Origin: DASVTU01 sp036387415
GTDB lineage: Bacteria > Acidobacteriota > Blastocatellia > Pyrinomonadales > Pyrinomonadaceae
Direction: 5' to 3'
NCBI GenBank assembly: GCA_036387415.1
Contig: DASVTU010000018.1
Location: 62,001-126,000, forward strand
Length of the DNA: 64,000 nucleotides
In this document: positions 33,533 through 41,797 of the stretch, piece after piece
Position numbering within the stretch: position 1 is the first letter of the stretch
How the letters are laid out: each line of letters starts with the position of its first letter
Made by a program: the position numbers and the translations under genes
The notes under the pieces: generated by a model
What the model saw: the letters and a program-made list of their open reading frames with translations, nothing else
What the model was told of the DNA's origin: nothing
The model's database searches: none

Positions 33533-35081
33533 GTCCTTGCTCGGCCATTTCAATCGCACGCAGGAGCGCACGCGCTTTGTTGACCGTCTCTTCATATTCG
33601 CGTTCGGGCACGGAGTCGGCGACTATCCCTGCGCCCGCTTGTACGTTGGCCTCGCCGTCGCGCATGTGGATAGTGCGAATGGCGATGCAGGAATCAAGAT
33701 TGTCGGCGTAATCGACGTAGAGCACCGCGCCCGCGTAGATGCCGCGAGGTTCGGGTTCGAGCGCGCGAATAATCTGCATGGCACGAACTTTCGGCGCGCC
33801 CGTCACGGTTCCGGCGGGGAAGCATGCAGCGAGCGCATCGAAGCGGTCGCGGTCGTCGCGCAGGCGTGCGCGCAGTTGCGTGACGAGATGCTGGACGTGT
33901 GAATAACGCTCGACGTTCATAAATTCGTCAACTTCGACCGTGCCGTAATCGGCGACGCGCCCCAAGTCGTTGCGGCCTAAATCGACCAGCATCGTGTGCT
34001 CCGCCACTTCCTTTTCATCCGCGCGCATCTCCTCGCCGAGCAACCAGTCTTCCGCTTCGGTCGCACCGCGCCGACGCGTGCCCGCAATCGGCCTGTAATC
34101 GAGACGTTGCCCGCGACAACGCACCAACATCTCCGGCGACGCACCGACCACCGCCTCATCTCCGAGTCGCAGAAAATACATGTAGGGCGACGGGTTCGTC
34201 GCGCGCAGCGCACGATAGAGTTCGAGCGGTTGCGCCGCCACTTTGGTACGGAAGCGTTGCGACAGCACCGCCTGATAACAATCGCCCGCCGCAATATGCT
34301 CTTTTACTTCCGCAACCGCGCGCTCGAATCCTTGCTGCGTCCAATTAGAGGCAAACTTGACAGTCACAGTCTCCGCGCGTCGGCGCGGCCATTTCGTCGA
34401 TGCGATGGAAGACGCACGAATGTTGCCGGATAGCAGTTTTTCGATGCGCGCCGTCTGTTTTACCGCGTGGTCGTAGAGTTTTCGCAGGTGCGCGCGGCTC
34501 GCTCCGGCCTCGTCCGTGAAGACCACAGACGTAATCGCAATCTGCTGTCGCACGCGGTCGAAGGCGAGCACCGTGCGAAAAAACATAAAGACGGCATCGT
34601 CGGATTTACTCGTCGCTGCACTGTCTTTACCTGTCGCTGCTGCCGTTCCGCCCGTTTCGTCCAACACAGGCTCGAACCAGCGCACCGCATCATACGCGAG
34701 ATAACCGACCGCGCCGCCCGCCATCGGCGCAAGTCCGCTACGTCGTGCCAGTCGATGCCCACGGAAATAATCGCGCAAAAAATCGGTCGCGCAGACGCCT
34801 CGCAAAGTCTCATGTTCCGCGCCGCGCTCGACAATCGTATCGTCTCCGCGCCCGCGCACAATCATCTCCGGCTCCGCGCCCAGAAACGAAAAACGCGCCA
34901 CACGTTCACCGCCCTCCACCGACTCCAACAGAAACGCATAACGCGACTCGCCCGCCACACGCAAGAAAGCGCCCACAGGCGTCTGCAAATCCGCCAGCAC
35001 ACGACGCACCACGGGAATGACGTTGCCGCGTCCGGCTTCGTTCTCAAACTCCTCGAATGTCGCGGGCTGCAAATCAATCAT
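33528..35081 (-). CDS. trpE: Anthranilate synthase component I
   Basis: 517 residues. The feedback-site motif appears as FLLESVEGGE, and the chorismate-binding half shows CYQAVLSQRF, SPEMLVRCRG, PIAGTRRRG, VDLGRNDLGRVADYG, FPAGTVTGAPKVRAM and QAGAGIVADSVPE in normal order. It makes anthranilate from chorismate with TrpG ammonia. The ATG at 35081 follows AAAGAGAA-type DNA without a strong ribosome site. It is first of the trp genes in transcription order but is separated from trpG by two unrelated genes and three hairpins. Confidence 0.96.
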   Translation of the reverse strand: MIDLQPATFEEFENEAGRGNVIPVVRRVLADLQTPVGAFLRVAGESRYAFLLESVEGGERVARFSFLGAEPEMIVRGRGDDTIVERGAEHETLRGVCATDFLRDYFRGHRLARRSGLAPMAGGAVGYLAYDAVRWFEPVLDETGGTAAATGKDSAATSKSDDAVFMFFRTVLAFDRVRQQIAITSVVFTDEAGASRAHLRKLYDHAVKQTARIEKLLSGNIRASSIASTKWPRRRAETVTVKFASNWTQQGFERAVAEVKEHIAAGDCYQAVLSQRFRTKVAAQPLELYRALRATNPSPYMYFLRLGDEAVVGASPEMLVRCRGQRLDYRPIAGTRRRGATEAEDWLLGEEMRADEKEVAEHTMLVDLGRNDLGRVADYGTVEVDEFMNVERYSHVQHLVTQLRARLRDDRDRFDALAACFPAGTVTGAPKVRAMQIIRALEPEPRGIYAGAVLYVDYADNLDSCIAIRTIHMRDGEANVQAGAGIVADSVPEREYEETVNKARALLRAIEMAEQGL

Positions 35082-35086
35082 AAAGA

Positions 35087-35120
35087 GAAACGTTGAATCT
35101 GAACGCGAAACGTTGAACCT
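35087..35120. repeat. Short direct repeat upstream of trpE
   Basis: GAAACGTTGAATCT (35087-35100) and GAAACGTTGAACCT (35107-35120) are near-identical 14-mers 20 bases apart. GTTCGTCGTTCGG at 35138 is a loose complement. It looks like a reduced member of the quasi-repeat elements. Confidence 0.5.
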
Positions 35121-35155
35121 CTACACAGATGCTTTTAGTTCGTCGTTCGGAGCTT

Positions 35156-35941
35156 CTAGCCGAGCAGTGAATTGTTGAGCCACTGGCCGCCATCAACGGC
35201 AAGCACGGCTCCATTGATGAAACTGGCGGCGTCGGAGCAGAGGAAGACGGCGCACTGTTCGATGTCCTTGATGCGACCTAAGCGACCGAGCGGGATACGG
35301 CGCAAGAGTTTCTCTTTGACGCCTGCGGGGACGAGACGCTTCATGCCTTCGGTATCTTCAATCGGCCCCGGCGCGATGGCGTTGACGCGAATCCCGTACG
35401 CGCCCCATTCGACGGCGAGATTGCGCGTCAGCGCATCGACGCCCGCCTTCGCCGCCGAGACGTGGAGTTGATACGGCGTGCCGAGATAATGAAGCGTCGC
35501 ACTGATGTTGAGAATGAGGCCGCGTCGTTTTTTCAGTTCGACGACCGCCGCGCGACAGACGTTAAACGTACCCTTCAAATCAATGTCAACCACCGTGCTG
35601 AATCCGTTTGGCGACAATTCCTCCGCCGCACAGAGAAAATTTCCCGCCGCACCGTTGACCACGATATCGAGTCCGCCAAACTTTTCGACGGCGGCGGCGA
35701 CCGCGCCTTCGACCTGCGCGAAATCACGCACGTCTGCCGCAAACGCCGACGCTTCGCCGCCGCCCGCGCGTATCGCTTCGGCGGCGGGTTCGAGATGCTC
35801 CAACTTACGACTGACGAGCACCACGCGTGCACCCGCCTCTGCCAACGCACGCGCCACACCGCCCGTTATCCCCGTGCCGCCGCCCGTCACCAACGCCACG
35901 CGTCCAGCCAACACACCATCGACAAAAACCTTTTCGCTCAT
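35156..35941 (-). CDS. Short-chain dehydrogenase, 2,4-dienoyl-CoA reductase type
   Basis: 261 residues. The NADPH-binding VTGGGTGITGGVARAL, the NGAAGNFLCAAEELSPNGF segment and the sequence YQLHVSAAKAGVDALTRNLA, in which the normal YxxxK is stretched, are marks of the peroxisomal-type dienoyl-CoA reductases (DECR2/SPS19 class). The closing IAPGPIEDTEGMKRL fits as well. It would reduce dienoyl-CoA intermediates in unsaturated fatty-acid oxidation. It follows hisA by 34 bases and precedes trpE; the link is probably positional only. Confidence 0.8.
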   Translation of the reverse strand: MSEKVFVDGVLAGRVALVTGGGTGITGGVARALAEAGARVVLVSRKLEHLEPAAEAIRAGGGEASAFAADVRDFAQVEGAVAAAVEKFGGLDIVVNGAAGNFLCAAEELSPNGFSTVVDIDLKGTFNVCRAAVVELKKRRGLILNISATLHYLGTPYQLHVSAAKAGVDALTRNLAVEWGAYGIRVNAIAPGPIEDTEGMKRLVPAGVKEKLLRRIPLGRLGRIKDIEQCAVFLCSDAASFINGAVLAVDGGQWLNNSLLG

Positions 35942-35975
35942 CCTTTAGCCTCGCGCGAAGCGTCCGCGCTCTCGT

Positions 35976-36698
35976 TCATGCAATCCGCAACGCTTCCTCC
36001 AACGTGAAGCGCCCCTCGTAGAGCGCCTTGCCGACAATCACACTATCGACGCCGCACTCGCTGATGCTTTTCAACCCCTCGATGTCCGCCAGCGACGACA
36101 CACCGCCCGACGCCGTGACACGCAAACCCGACTCGCGCGCAATCGCACACGTCTGCTCGATGTTGACGCCTTCGAGCGTCCCATCGCGCGCGACATCCGT
36201 ATAAACAATCCGGTCAACGCCCGCATCCGCGACGCGTCGCGCCAGTTCCACCGCGCCGATTTTCCCCTCGCGCTCCCAACCATGCGTCATCGCCTGCCCG
36301 CCGCGCGCATCAATCCCGACGCAGATGCGAAAACCGAAAAGTTGCACGAACTTCTCAAGCGTCTCCGGCGACTCGGCGGCCAATGTGCCGATGACTACCT
36401 GTGCCGCGCCGAACTCAATCAACTGCTGCACATCCGTCACACTGCGCAAACCGCCGCCAAACTGCACCGGAATCTCCAACGCGCGAATGATGCGCCGCGC
36501 CACTTTCCGATTACGCGAAGTCGTGTTGGAAAACGCGCCGTCCAAATCCACCACATGCAGCATCCGCGCGCCCGCGTCCTCGAATCTTTTAGCAATCTCC
36601 ACAGGCTCGCCATCATAAACTTTGACATCCTGCCGCCGCCCCTGCGTCAGCCGCACGCAACGCCCGTCCTTCAAATCAATCGCCGGAATAATCAACAT
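35976..36698 (-). CDS. hisA: Phosphoribosylformimino-5-aminoimidazole carboxamide ribotide isomerase
   Basis: 240 residues, histidine biosynthesis. Catalytic D8 (IPAIDLKDG) and the second aspartate in YTDVARDGTLEG are present, with the duplicated phosphate sites QFGGGLRS and TASGGVSS. It is an isolated his gene; no other his gene is nearby. Because trpF is present separately, a dual PriA role is not needed. Confidence 0.95.
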   Translation of the reverse strand: MLIIPAIDLKDGRCVRLTQGRRQDVKVYDGEPVEIAKRFEDAGARMLHVVDLDGAFSNTTSRNRKVARRIIRALEIPVQFGGGLRSVTDVQQLIEFGAAQVVIGTLAAESPETLEKFVQLFGFRICVGIDARGGQAMTHGWEREGKIGAVELARRVADAGVDRIVYTDVARDGTLEGVNIEQTCAIARESGLRVTASGGVSSLADIEGLKSISECGVDSVIVGKALYEGRFTLEEALRIA

Positions 36699-36701
36699 GG
36701 A

Positions 36702-36919
36702 ACAGTAGTCAGGAGGCAGTAGTCAGTGGGAATGCTTCACACCTGTTCTTCAGTCGTGGTCAATGAAAGGGATGGATAGAAAAAGCATTCCGTTTGTTCG
36801 TCGGCAGCGACAGTTTGTTCTTCGACAATAGACAGTAGAAAGCATTCAGCAGCGACTCTTAACAGCTAATTGAAAAGCATTCAACGAGTTTCTACTGGCT
36901 ACTATCTCCTGACTACTGT
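36702..36919. repeat. Quasi-repeat hairpin, CAGTAGTCAG family, with internal GCATTC copies
   Basis: The left arm (36702-36729) is made of ACAGTAGTCAGGAGGCAG and TAGTCAGTGG. The right arm (36892-36919) matches its complement at 24 of 28 positions. The 162-base interior carries GAATGCTT once (36731) and AAGCATTC three times (36784, 36840, 36875). The same heptamer words recur at 49479-49644. Confidence 0.8.
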
Positions 36920-37479
36920 CTACTTCTTTCATTCTTCTTCGTCTCTTTAGGTGGCGACGCTTGTGGAGTTTCATCTCCGGGGTCGTCGGTGGTGACGTTA
37001 GGCGAGATGGGAAGCGGGGCAGGCTCGCCGTTTTCGCCCGTCAATTCTCCCTCGACCTGCGCGCCGATTTCCGCCGCGCGTTGCTGCGCCTCTTCGTTAT
37101 CGGGATTATTGCTCAGAGCCTTGCGATAATCGCGCAACGCCTCCTTCAACTGTTGCGCGTCGCGCAGAGCATTGGCGCGGCGCAGGTAGGCTTGCGAGAG
37201 CGCATCGCGCAATTCGTCGTCGCCGGGGTTCTTCTCCGCCTGCTTCTCAAGGTTTGCAATCTCGGCGTCAAACTTCGCCGTCCCTGTCTGAGCACCGCCG
37301 CTCGCATCGGTCGCCGCGTTCGCGCCGTTTGCAGACGCACTGTTGCCTGTGGTTGCCGTTGTCGCGCCGTCGCCGTTGCGATTTTCAGACGCGGCGCAGG
37401 CGCAGACGCTTATCGCCAACAACAACGAAGACAACGCGCGTGCGGCGACGAACCAAAAGCGGCTCTCTTTTTTCTTCAT
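36913..37479 (-). CDS. Small TPR lipoprotein
   Basis: 188 residues: a signal peptide with cysteines at SVCACAAS (lipid attachment probable), a Gly/Asn/Ala/Thr-rich linker (30-65), two TPR-like helical pairs (about 70-140, LEKQAEKNPGDDELRDALSQ and LKEALRDYRKALSNNPDNEE), and a Pro/Thr/Lys-rich tail. It starts six bases after the dikinase-like gene, so the two are surely co-transcribed. A periplasmic partner role for the dikinase-like protein is a guess. Confidence 0.75.
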   Translation of the reverse strand: MKKKESRFWFVAARALSSLLLAISVCACAASENRNGDGATTATTGNSASANGANAATDASGGAQTGTAKFDAEIANLEKQAEKNPGDDELRDALSQAYLRRANALRDAQQLKEALRDYRKALSNNPDNEEAQQRAAEIGAQVEGELTGENGEPAPLPISPNVTTDDPGDETPQASPPKETKKNERSRQ

Positions 37480-37485
37480 CAGTTT

Positions 37486-39498
37486 TTAGCTCCCCGTGAT
37501 GTACGGGCGAGATTGCACGATAAAAATTTGCCCGCGCATGAAAACCCATTCGATGTCCTGCTCCTTGCCCTTGAAGAGACGCTTGACAAGCGCGGCGGCA
37601 CGCGCCAAACGACGCACGACCGCATCCGACAACACCGCACGCTCGCCCTCAATCGCTATCTCTTTGACGCCACCGCTCTCGTCGAAAGTGAGCAGGCTCT
37701 CCTCATCCGAACGCGTCAGCACGCGCACGGCGTTTGAGCGTGGGCGGTAGATAATCTGTTCGGGAATCTTTTTTCCTTCGACCACCTTGATGCCCAACCC
37801 ACGCTTCGCGCTGATGTAGATGGCGTCGCGGTTGTCGCGGTCGTAAGGGTCTGTGGTAATCATCACGCCCGCTGAATCGGCGTTGATGCCTTCCTGCAAG
37901 AGCACCGCCATGTAGACCTTCGAGTGGTCGATTCCGGCACGCTCACGCGCTTCGTAAGCCTCGAAATTCCAGAGCGACGCCCACACGTTCTTTATCGCGT
38001 CCATCAACTGCGCTTCGTCTTTGACGTTCGGCACGGTGTTGTAAAGCCCCGCGCCGTTGAAGTTCGGCAAGTCTTCCGCGTTCGACGAACTACGGACGAA
38101 CAAACCCTTCCCCGCATACTCTGCGCGCACACGTCGCAAAACTTCCGCCTCAAGCGACGTGTTCACGCGTCCCTTCAACATTCGTTCGCGCAACGCGCCG
38201 AGACGCTCGCGCCTGTAGGCCGGGTCGTGAACGAATCGCTGGTCGTTCATCATCTCGTAAATCGCTTCTTCGAGTTTGTTCTCCTGCACGAACTGGTTGT
38301 AGTAGAAAATCGGAATCGTGAATCCCTGCGGGACTGTAATGCCCGGCAGACGTGCGCCCAACACCTCTCCGAGATTCGCGGACTTCGCGCCGTAGATGTG
38401 CGCTTGCCTAGCGCGTTGCTCGCCGAGCGCGGCGATGCGTTTGACGGACAAATCCGCGCGCGGCGTCATCACGTTCTGCTGCGCTTCGAGACGCTTCTGG
38501 TACTCATTCAACTGGTTGAGGTCGGCGCGGCGGATGTTGTACTTGCCGGGCATCGTCTCAAAAGAGACCCACCATCCGTCATACTCTTTGAGAAGTTGCG
38601 CGGCGTTTTTGATGTAAGCATTCGGCACGCCCCATGTCTTCGCCAAAAGATTGATGTGAGAAAGCGGCGTCGAAGGCTTGGTCGTGATGATGCCTGCGAC
38701 GGGCGGAAGATTAATCGGCACTTCGTTCAAGACGAGGATTTCGTTGGAGCCGATTTCGACGTGTTCGTCCAATTTTTCGACGATGTGAATCCGACCGATG
38801 CCGCGTGCGACGTGGAGCGGTTCATACGCCTGTTCGCGCGCAATCTCGCTCTGCGAAACGCGCTCCAATCCCGCGATTGACGCCGAGGCTTCATCCTGCC
38901 GGAGTGAATTCGGCTTGTAGGCCACGCGCTCGTAGAACGTCCGATTGATAATCTCGGAAGTGAGTTTGATTTGCTCTGTGGGAATCAAATCGCCTTCCCA
39001 GAATTCAAACGTCCAACGCTGCAAAGGAGTCTGGAAAGCGAGCGTGCCGAGGATGAAGCGACGGTTGGGCTTCATGTAGTTGTTCTCGAAAAACTCGCGC
39101 CCGCGTTCGAGCGAAAGATATGTGCCATTTACGAAGTCCTTATGAAAGCGATAACGCCTTGAGTTGACGTAGTAGATGCGATTCTTGTCTTTGCGGTCGA
39201 TGACGAAGATGACGTGCGGGAGCGCATACGGCGAATCGGTGTGGACGCGTGCGAGGTGGTCGAATTCCACACGCGACGCGATGCGCGGAAGCGAGCGGAG
39301 CGCGCTCGTTTCTTGCGTCCCGGTTCTCGTCGGTTGTTCGCTTCCGACGTTGGCTCGCGGCGGTCTCTTTGCGCTGGCGACGTTGGCGCGGCGACGAGTT
39401 TGCGCCGTTGCGTCAGACGACGTTGCATAGAAGAACGTCGAAACGAGTACAGCGGCCAACATAAACACGGACGATTTTTCAAACGCTCGATACTTCAT
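37486..39498 (-). CDS. Exported water-dikinase-like protein (phospho-His domain then ATP-grasp)
   Basis: 670 residues from the ATG at 39498, which overlaps the preceding stop (TGATG). A signal-peptide-like start (VFMLAAVLVSTFFYATSSDA) is followed by an unassigned region (80-240). A swivelling phosphohistidine domain has H281 in STPLSHINLLAKTWGVPNA. A PEP-synthase/PPDK-type ATP-grasp domain follows (about 365-668; GAKSANLGEVL, GLFVRSSSNAEDLPNFNGAG, ISAKRGLGIKVVEG, IEWVFMRGQIFIVQSRPY). Having the histidine domain before the ATP-grasp is the order of plant glucan/phosphoglucan water dikinases, not of PEP synthase. An exported ATP-dependent enzyme is odd; the leader may instead be a membrane anchor. 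Confidence 0.75.
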   Translation of the reverse strand: MKYRAFEKSSVFMLAAVLVSTFFYATSSDATAQTRRRANVASAKRPPRANVGSEQPTRTGTQETSALRSLPRIASRVEFDHLARVHTDSPYALPHVIFVIDRKDKNRIYYVNSRRYRFHKDFVNGTYLSLERGREFFENNYMKPNRRFILGTLAFQTPLQRWTFEFWEGDLIPTEQIKLTSEIINRTFYERVAYKPNSLRQDEASASIAGLERVSQSEIAREQAYEPLHVARGIGRIHIVEKLDEHVEIGSNEILVLNEVPINLPPVAGIITTKPSTPLSHINLLAKTWGVPNAYIKNAAQLLKEYDGWWVSFETMPGKYNIRRADLNQLNEYQKRLEAQQNVMTPRADLSVKRIAALGEQRARQAHIYGAKSANLGEVLGARLPGITVPQGFTIPIFYYNQFVQENKLEEAIYEMMNDQRFVHDPAYRRERLGALRERMLKGRVNTSLEAEVLRRVRAEYAGKGLFVRSSSNAEDLPNFNGAGLYNTVPNVKDEAQLMDAIKNVWASLWNFEAYEARERAGIDHSKVYMAVLLQEGINADSAGVMITTDPYDRDNRDAIYISAKRGLGIKVVEGKKIPEQIIYRPRSNAVRVLTRSDEESLLTFDESGGVKEIAIEGERAVLSDAVVRRLARAAALVKRLFKGKEQDIEWVFMRGQIFIVQSRPYITGS

Positions 39499-41021
39499 CA
39501 GGATTGCTTCTCCTTCATCAACTCTGCCATCAACTCCGCGCCGCAACGTCCGAGCAATTCTAGCAGATTGTCGATGTGGCGTTGTTCGGTCAGAAAGCTA
39601 TTGACGTTGACGCGCAACGCACGACGCCCGCCAAGCACCGTGGTCGAAACCCACGCCTCGCCGCTTCGCTCGACGCGTTGCTGCAAAGCTCTCTGGATAG
39701 AATCAATTTCCATATCGCTCGCATCCATCATCCCCGCAGGCACGAAACGCGCGCAGCAGACGGCGGTTTCCACTTCGCCAACGCGCTCGAAATCCCGCAA
39801 ATCGTCCAGACGGCTCGCCAGGTAACGCGTCAAATCAATCTGCCGCTCGACGATTTCGCCGTATCCACGGACGCCTAGATTCTTCAATGCCATCCATAGT
39901 TTGAGCGCATTGAAACGACGCGTGCCAAGTTGTCCATAGCGAAAGAAATCAAACTCGACATCCGCGCCGCCGCGTTCTTCGCTCAAATATTCGGGCGTGA
40001 TGTCGAACCCATCGCGCAGGACGCGCCCGCCTTCGCGCACCAGCACCGCGCCACATGCAAACGGCACAAACATCCACTTATGCGGGTCAATCGTCACGGA
40101 GTCGGCGCGTTCGATGCCGCGCAGACGCCTCTTATGCTTCTCCGAGAACGCGAGCGCGCCGCCGTAAGCCGCATCGACGTGAAACCAGAGTTTGTAATCG
40201 CGCGCAAGGTCTGCCAATTCGTCGAGCGGGTCAACGACGCCCGTCGATGTCGCGCCCGCCGCGCCAGCGATGCAGAGCGGCGTGTTGCCACGCTCGATGT
40301 CGCGCTCAATTTCCGTGCGAAGCGCGTCCGTGCGGATGTGAAAACGGGCGTCGGTCACAATCTTTCGCAGGTTGCGGCGTCCGATGCCGAGAATGTCCAC
40401 GCTCTTTTCAAAAGAGTAATGCCCTTGCTCGGAGACGTAGACGACGAGATCGCCGCGCGTTGCTCCCGCACGACTCAGACCCTCGTCACGCGCATCATCG
40501 ACGGCGCGGTCGCGCGCACATTTTAGAGCGATGAGATTGGCCTCCGAACCGCCGCTCGTCAACGTGCCGAAACTTTCCTTGTCGTAGCCGACGAGTTCGC
40601 AGAGCCAACGCAGCACACGCGCTTCGATGACGCTGGCCGAAGGAGAGTTGCGCCACGCCGCGCCGTTCTGGTTCATCGCCGACGCAAGCGCATCAGCCCA
40701 GACGCCGATGGGCAGAGGCGTCGGATTAAACAGCCCGTAATAACGCGGACTCGGAATATTCATCGCGTGCGGCAAAACATCGCGCGTAAACTTTTCGAGA
40801 ATCTCGTCGGCACTCATGCCGCTTGCGGGCAGAGGCTCGTCGAAAAGTCGTTCGAGTTCGACGGGCGACGCCTCCGAACTGACGCGCGCTTCGTCGAGCG
40901 TGCGCGCGTAGGCGGCAATGATGCCCGTCACCATGCGTCCGAGGCGTTCGTGTTCCGCGCCCAGAGCTTGCGCGGCCTCCGAACTTTGCGCTTCCGTCAT
41001 ACTTTTCGAGCGTTGTACCAT
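39498..41021 (-). CDS. PLP-dependent group II amino-acid decarboxylase
   Basis: 507 residues of the aromatic-amino-acid/glutamate decarboxylase superfamily. The PLP lysine is in SVTIDPHKWMFVPFACG, HVDAAYGGAL carries the PLP-pyridine aspartate, and GTLTSGGSEANLIAL binds phosphate. Substrate (aromatic amino acid, cysteate, aspartate) cannot be read. The start may be the ATG at 41021 or at 41000. It is divergent from rsmG and overlaps the dikinase-like gene by one base, suggesting a joint pathway. Confidence 0.85.
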   Translation of the reverse strand: MVQRSKSMTEAQSSEAAQALGAEHERLGRMVTGIIAAYARTLDEARVSSEASPVELERLFDEPLPASGMSADEILEKFTRDVLPHAMNIPSPRYYGLFNPTPLPIGVWADALASAMNQNGAAWRNSPSASVIEARVLRWLCELVGYDKESFGTLTSGGSEANLIALKCARDRAVDDARDEGLSRAGATRGDLVVYVSEQGHYSFEKSVDILGIGRRNLRKIVTDARFHIRTDALRTEIERDIERGNTPLCIAGAAGATSTGVVDPLDELADLARDYKLWFHVDAAYGGALAFSEKHKRRLRGIERADSVTIDPHKWMFVPFACGAVLVREGGRVLRDGFDITPEYLSEERGGADVEFDFFRYGQLGTRRFNALKLWMALKNLGVRGYGEIVERQIDLTRYLASRLDDLRDFERVGEVETAVCCARFVPAGMMDASDMEIDSIQRALQQRVERSGEAWVSTTVLGGRRALRVNVNSFLTEQRHIDNLLELLGRCGAELMAELMKEKQS

Positions 41022-41055
41022 GTCGCTTCAAATCCGGTCTGAGAAGTTTGAAATC

Positions 41056-41718
41056 ATGCCTGAACGAAACGTATCACTTGCCGACGAATTTGTGAAAGCA
41101 TTGCAGACGGGCGCGACGGAGTTCAATGTCTCGTTGAGCGCCGAAGACCTCACGCGCCTCGGCGACTACTACGAACAGATGCGCGCATGGAACGCGCGCC
41201 TGCACTTGGTTGCGCCGTGTTCGCCGTCGGAATTTGCCGTGCGACACGTACTCGAATCTCTCCTTGCGCTTCGGTGGTTGCCGGAGAACGCGTCCGTCGT
41301 GGATGTCGGTTCGGGCGCGGGTCTGCCCGTCGTCCCGTGCATGATTGTGCGCCCCGACCTACGCGCCGTGCTGGTCGAAGCATCTCCTAAGAAGGCCGTC
41401 TTCCTGCGCGAAGCCATCAGGCGCGTCGGGCGTAGCGAGCAGGCGACGGTGTTGGCAGAACGTTTTGAAAACATGGACGCTCCCGTCGCGGATGTCTTGA
41501 CGTGTCGCGCGATTGAACGGTTCACGGAAATTTTCGCAGCCCTCGTCGCATGGGCAAGCCGCATCAACACTTTGCTACTCTTCGGCGGCGAGTCGCTTCG
41601 CGCGGAGATTGAACGCGCCAATCTCGTCTATTCCACCGTCCACGTTCCACGCTCCGAACAGCGTTTCTTGTTCGTCGTCAATCAGCAGCACTCTCATCAA
41701 CCGTCGAGCGAAACATAA
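41056..41718 (+). CDS. rsmG: 16S rRNA m7G527 methyltransferase
   Basis: 220 residues from the ATG at 41056 (GAGAAG upstream); an ATG at 41020 would overlap the divergent decarboxylase start. SAM-binding motif VVDVGSGAGLPVVP, the family opening YYEQMRAWNARLHLVAP and FVVRHVLESLL-type segment, and the later TCRAIERFTEIF support RsmG (GidB). It modifies G527 of 16S rRNA; in other bacteria it lies with mnmG/parA, but here it stands alone. A 13-base stem follows. Confidence 0.85.
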   Translation: MPERNVSLADEFVKALQTGATEFNVSLSAEDLTRLGDYYEQMRAWNARLHLVAPCSPSEFAVRHVLESLLALRWLPENASVVDVGSGAGLPVVPCMIVRPDLRAVLVEASPKKAVFLREAIRRVGRSEQATVLAERFENMDAPVADVLTCRAIERFTEIFAALVAWASRINTLLLFGGESLRAEIERANLVYSTVHVPRSEQRFLFVVNQQHSHQPSSET

Positions 41719-41721
41719 AAA

Positions 41722-41774
41722 GATGGACAGAACATGCAGGATTGAAATTCCACATCCCGTCTGTTCTGTCCATC
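41722..41774. terminator. Bidirectional hairpin after rsmG
   Basis: Perfect 13-base arms GATGGACAGAACA (41722-41734) and TGTTCTGTCCATC (41762-41774), with further partial pairing inside. It separates convergent rsmG and the S55 protease gene. Confidence 0.7.
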
Positions 41775-41797
41775 GCTGTTCGTTTAGCGCCGGCGCT

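Noticed and set aside
35087..35120. Possible trp leader or attenuator upstream of trpE
   Set aside because: No short Trp-rich peptide, T-box or TRAP-type repeat was found; only the 14-base direct repeat is present.
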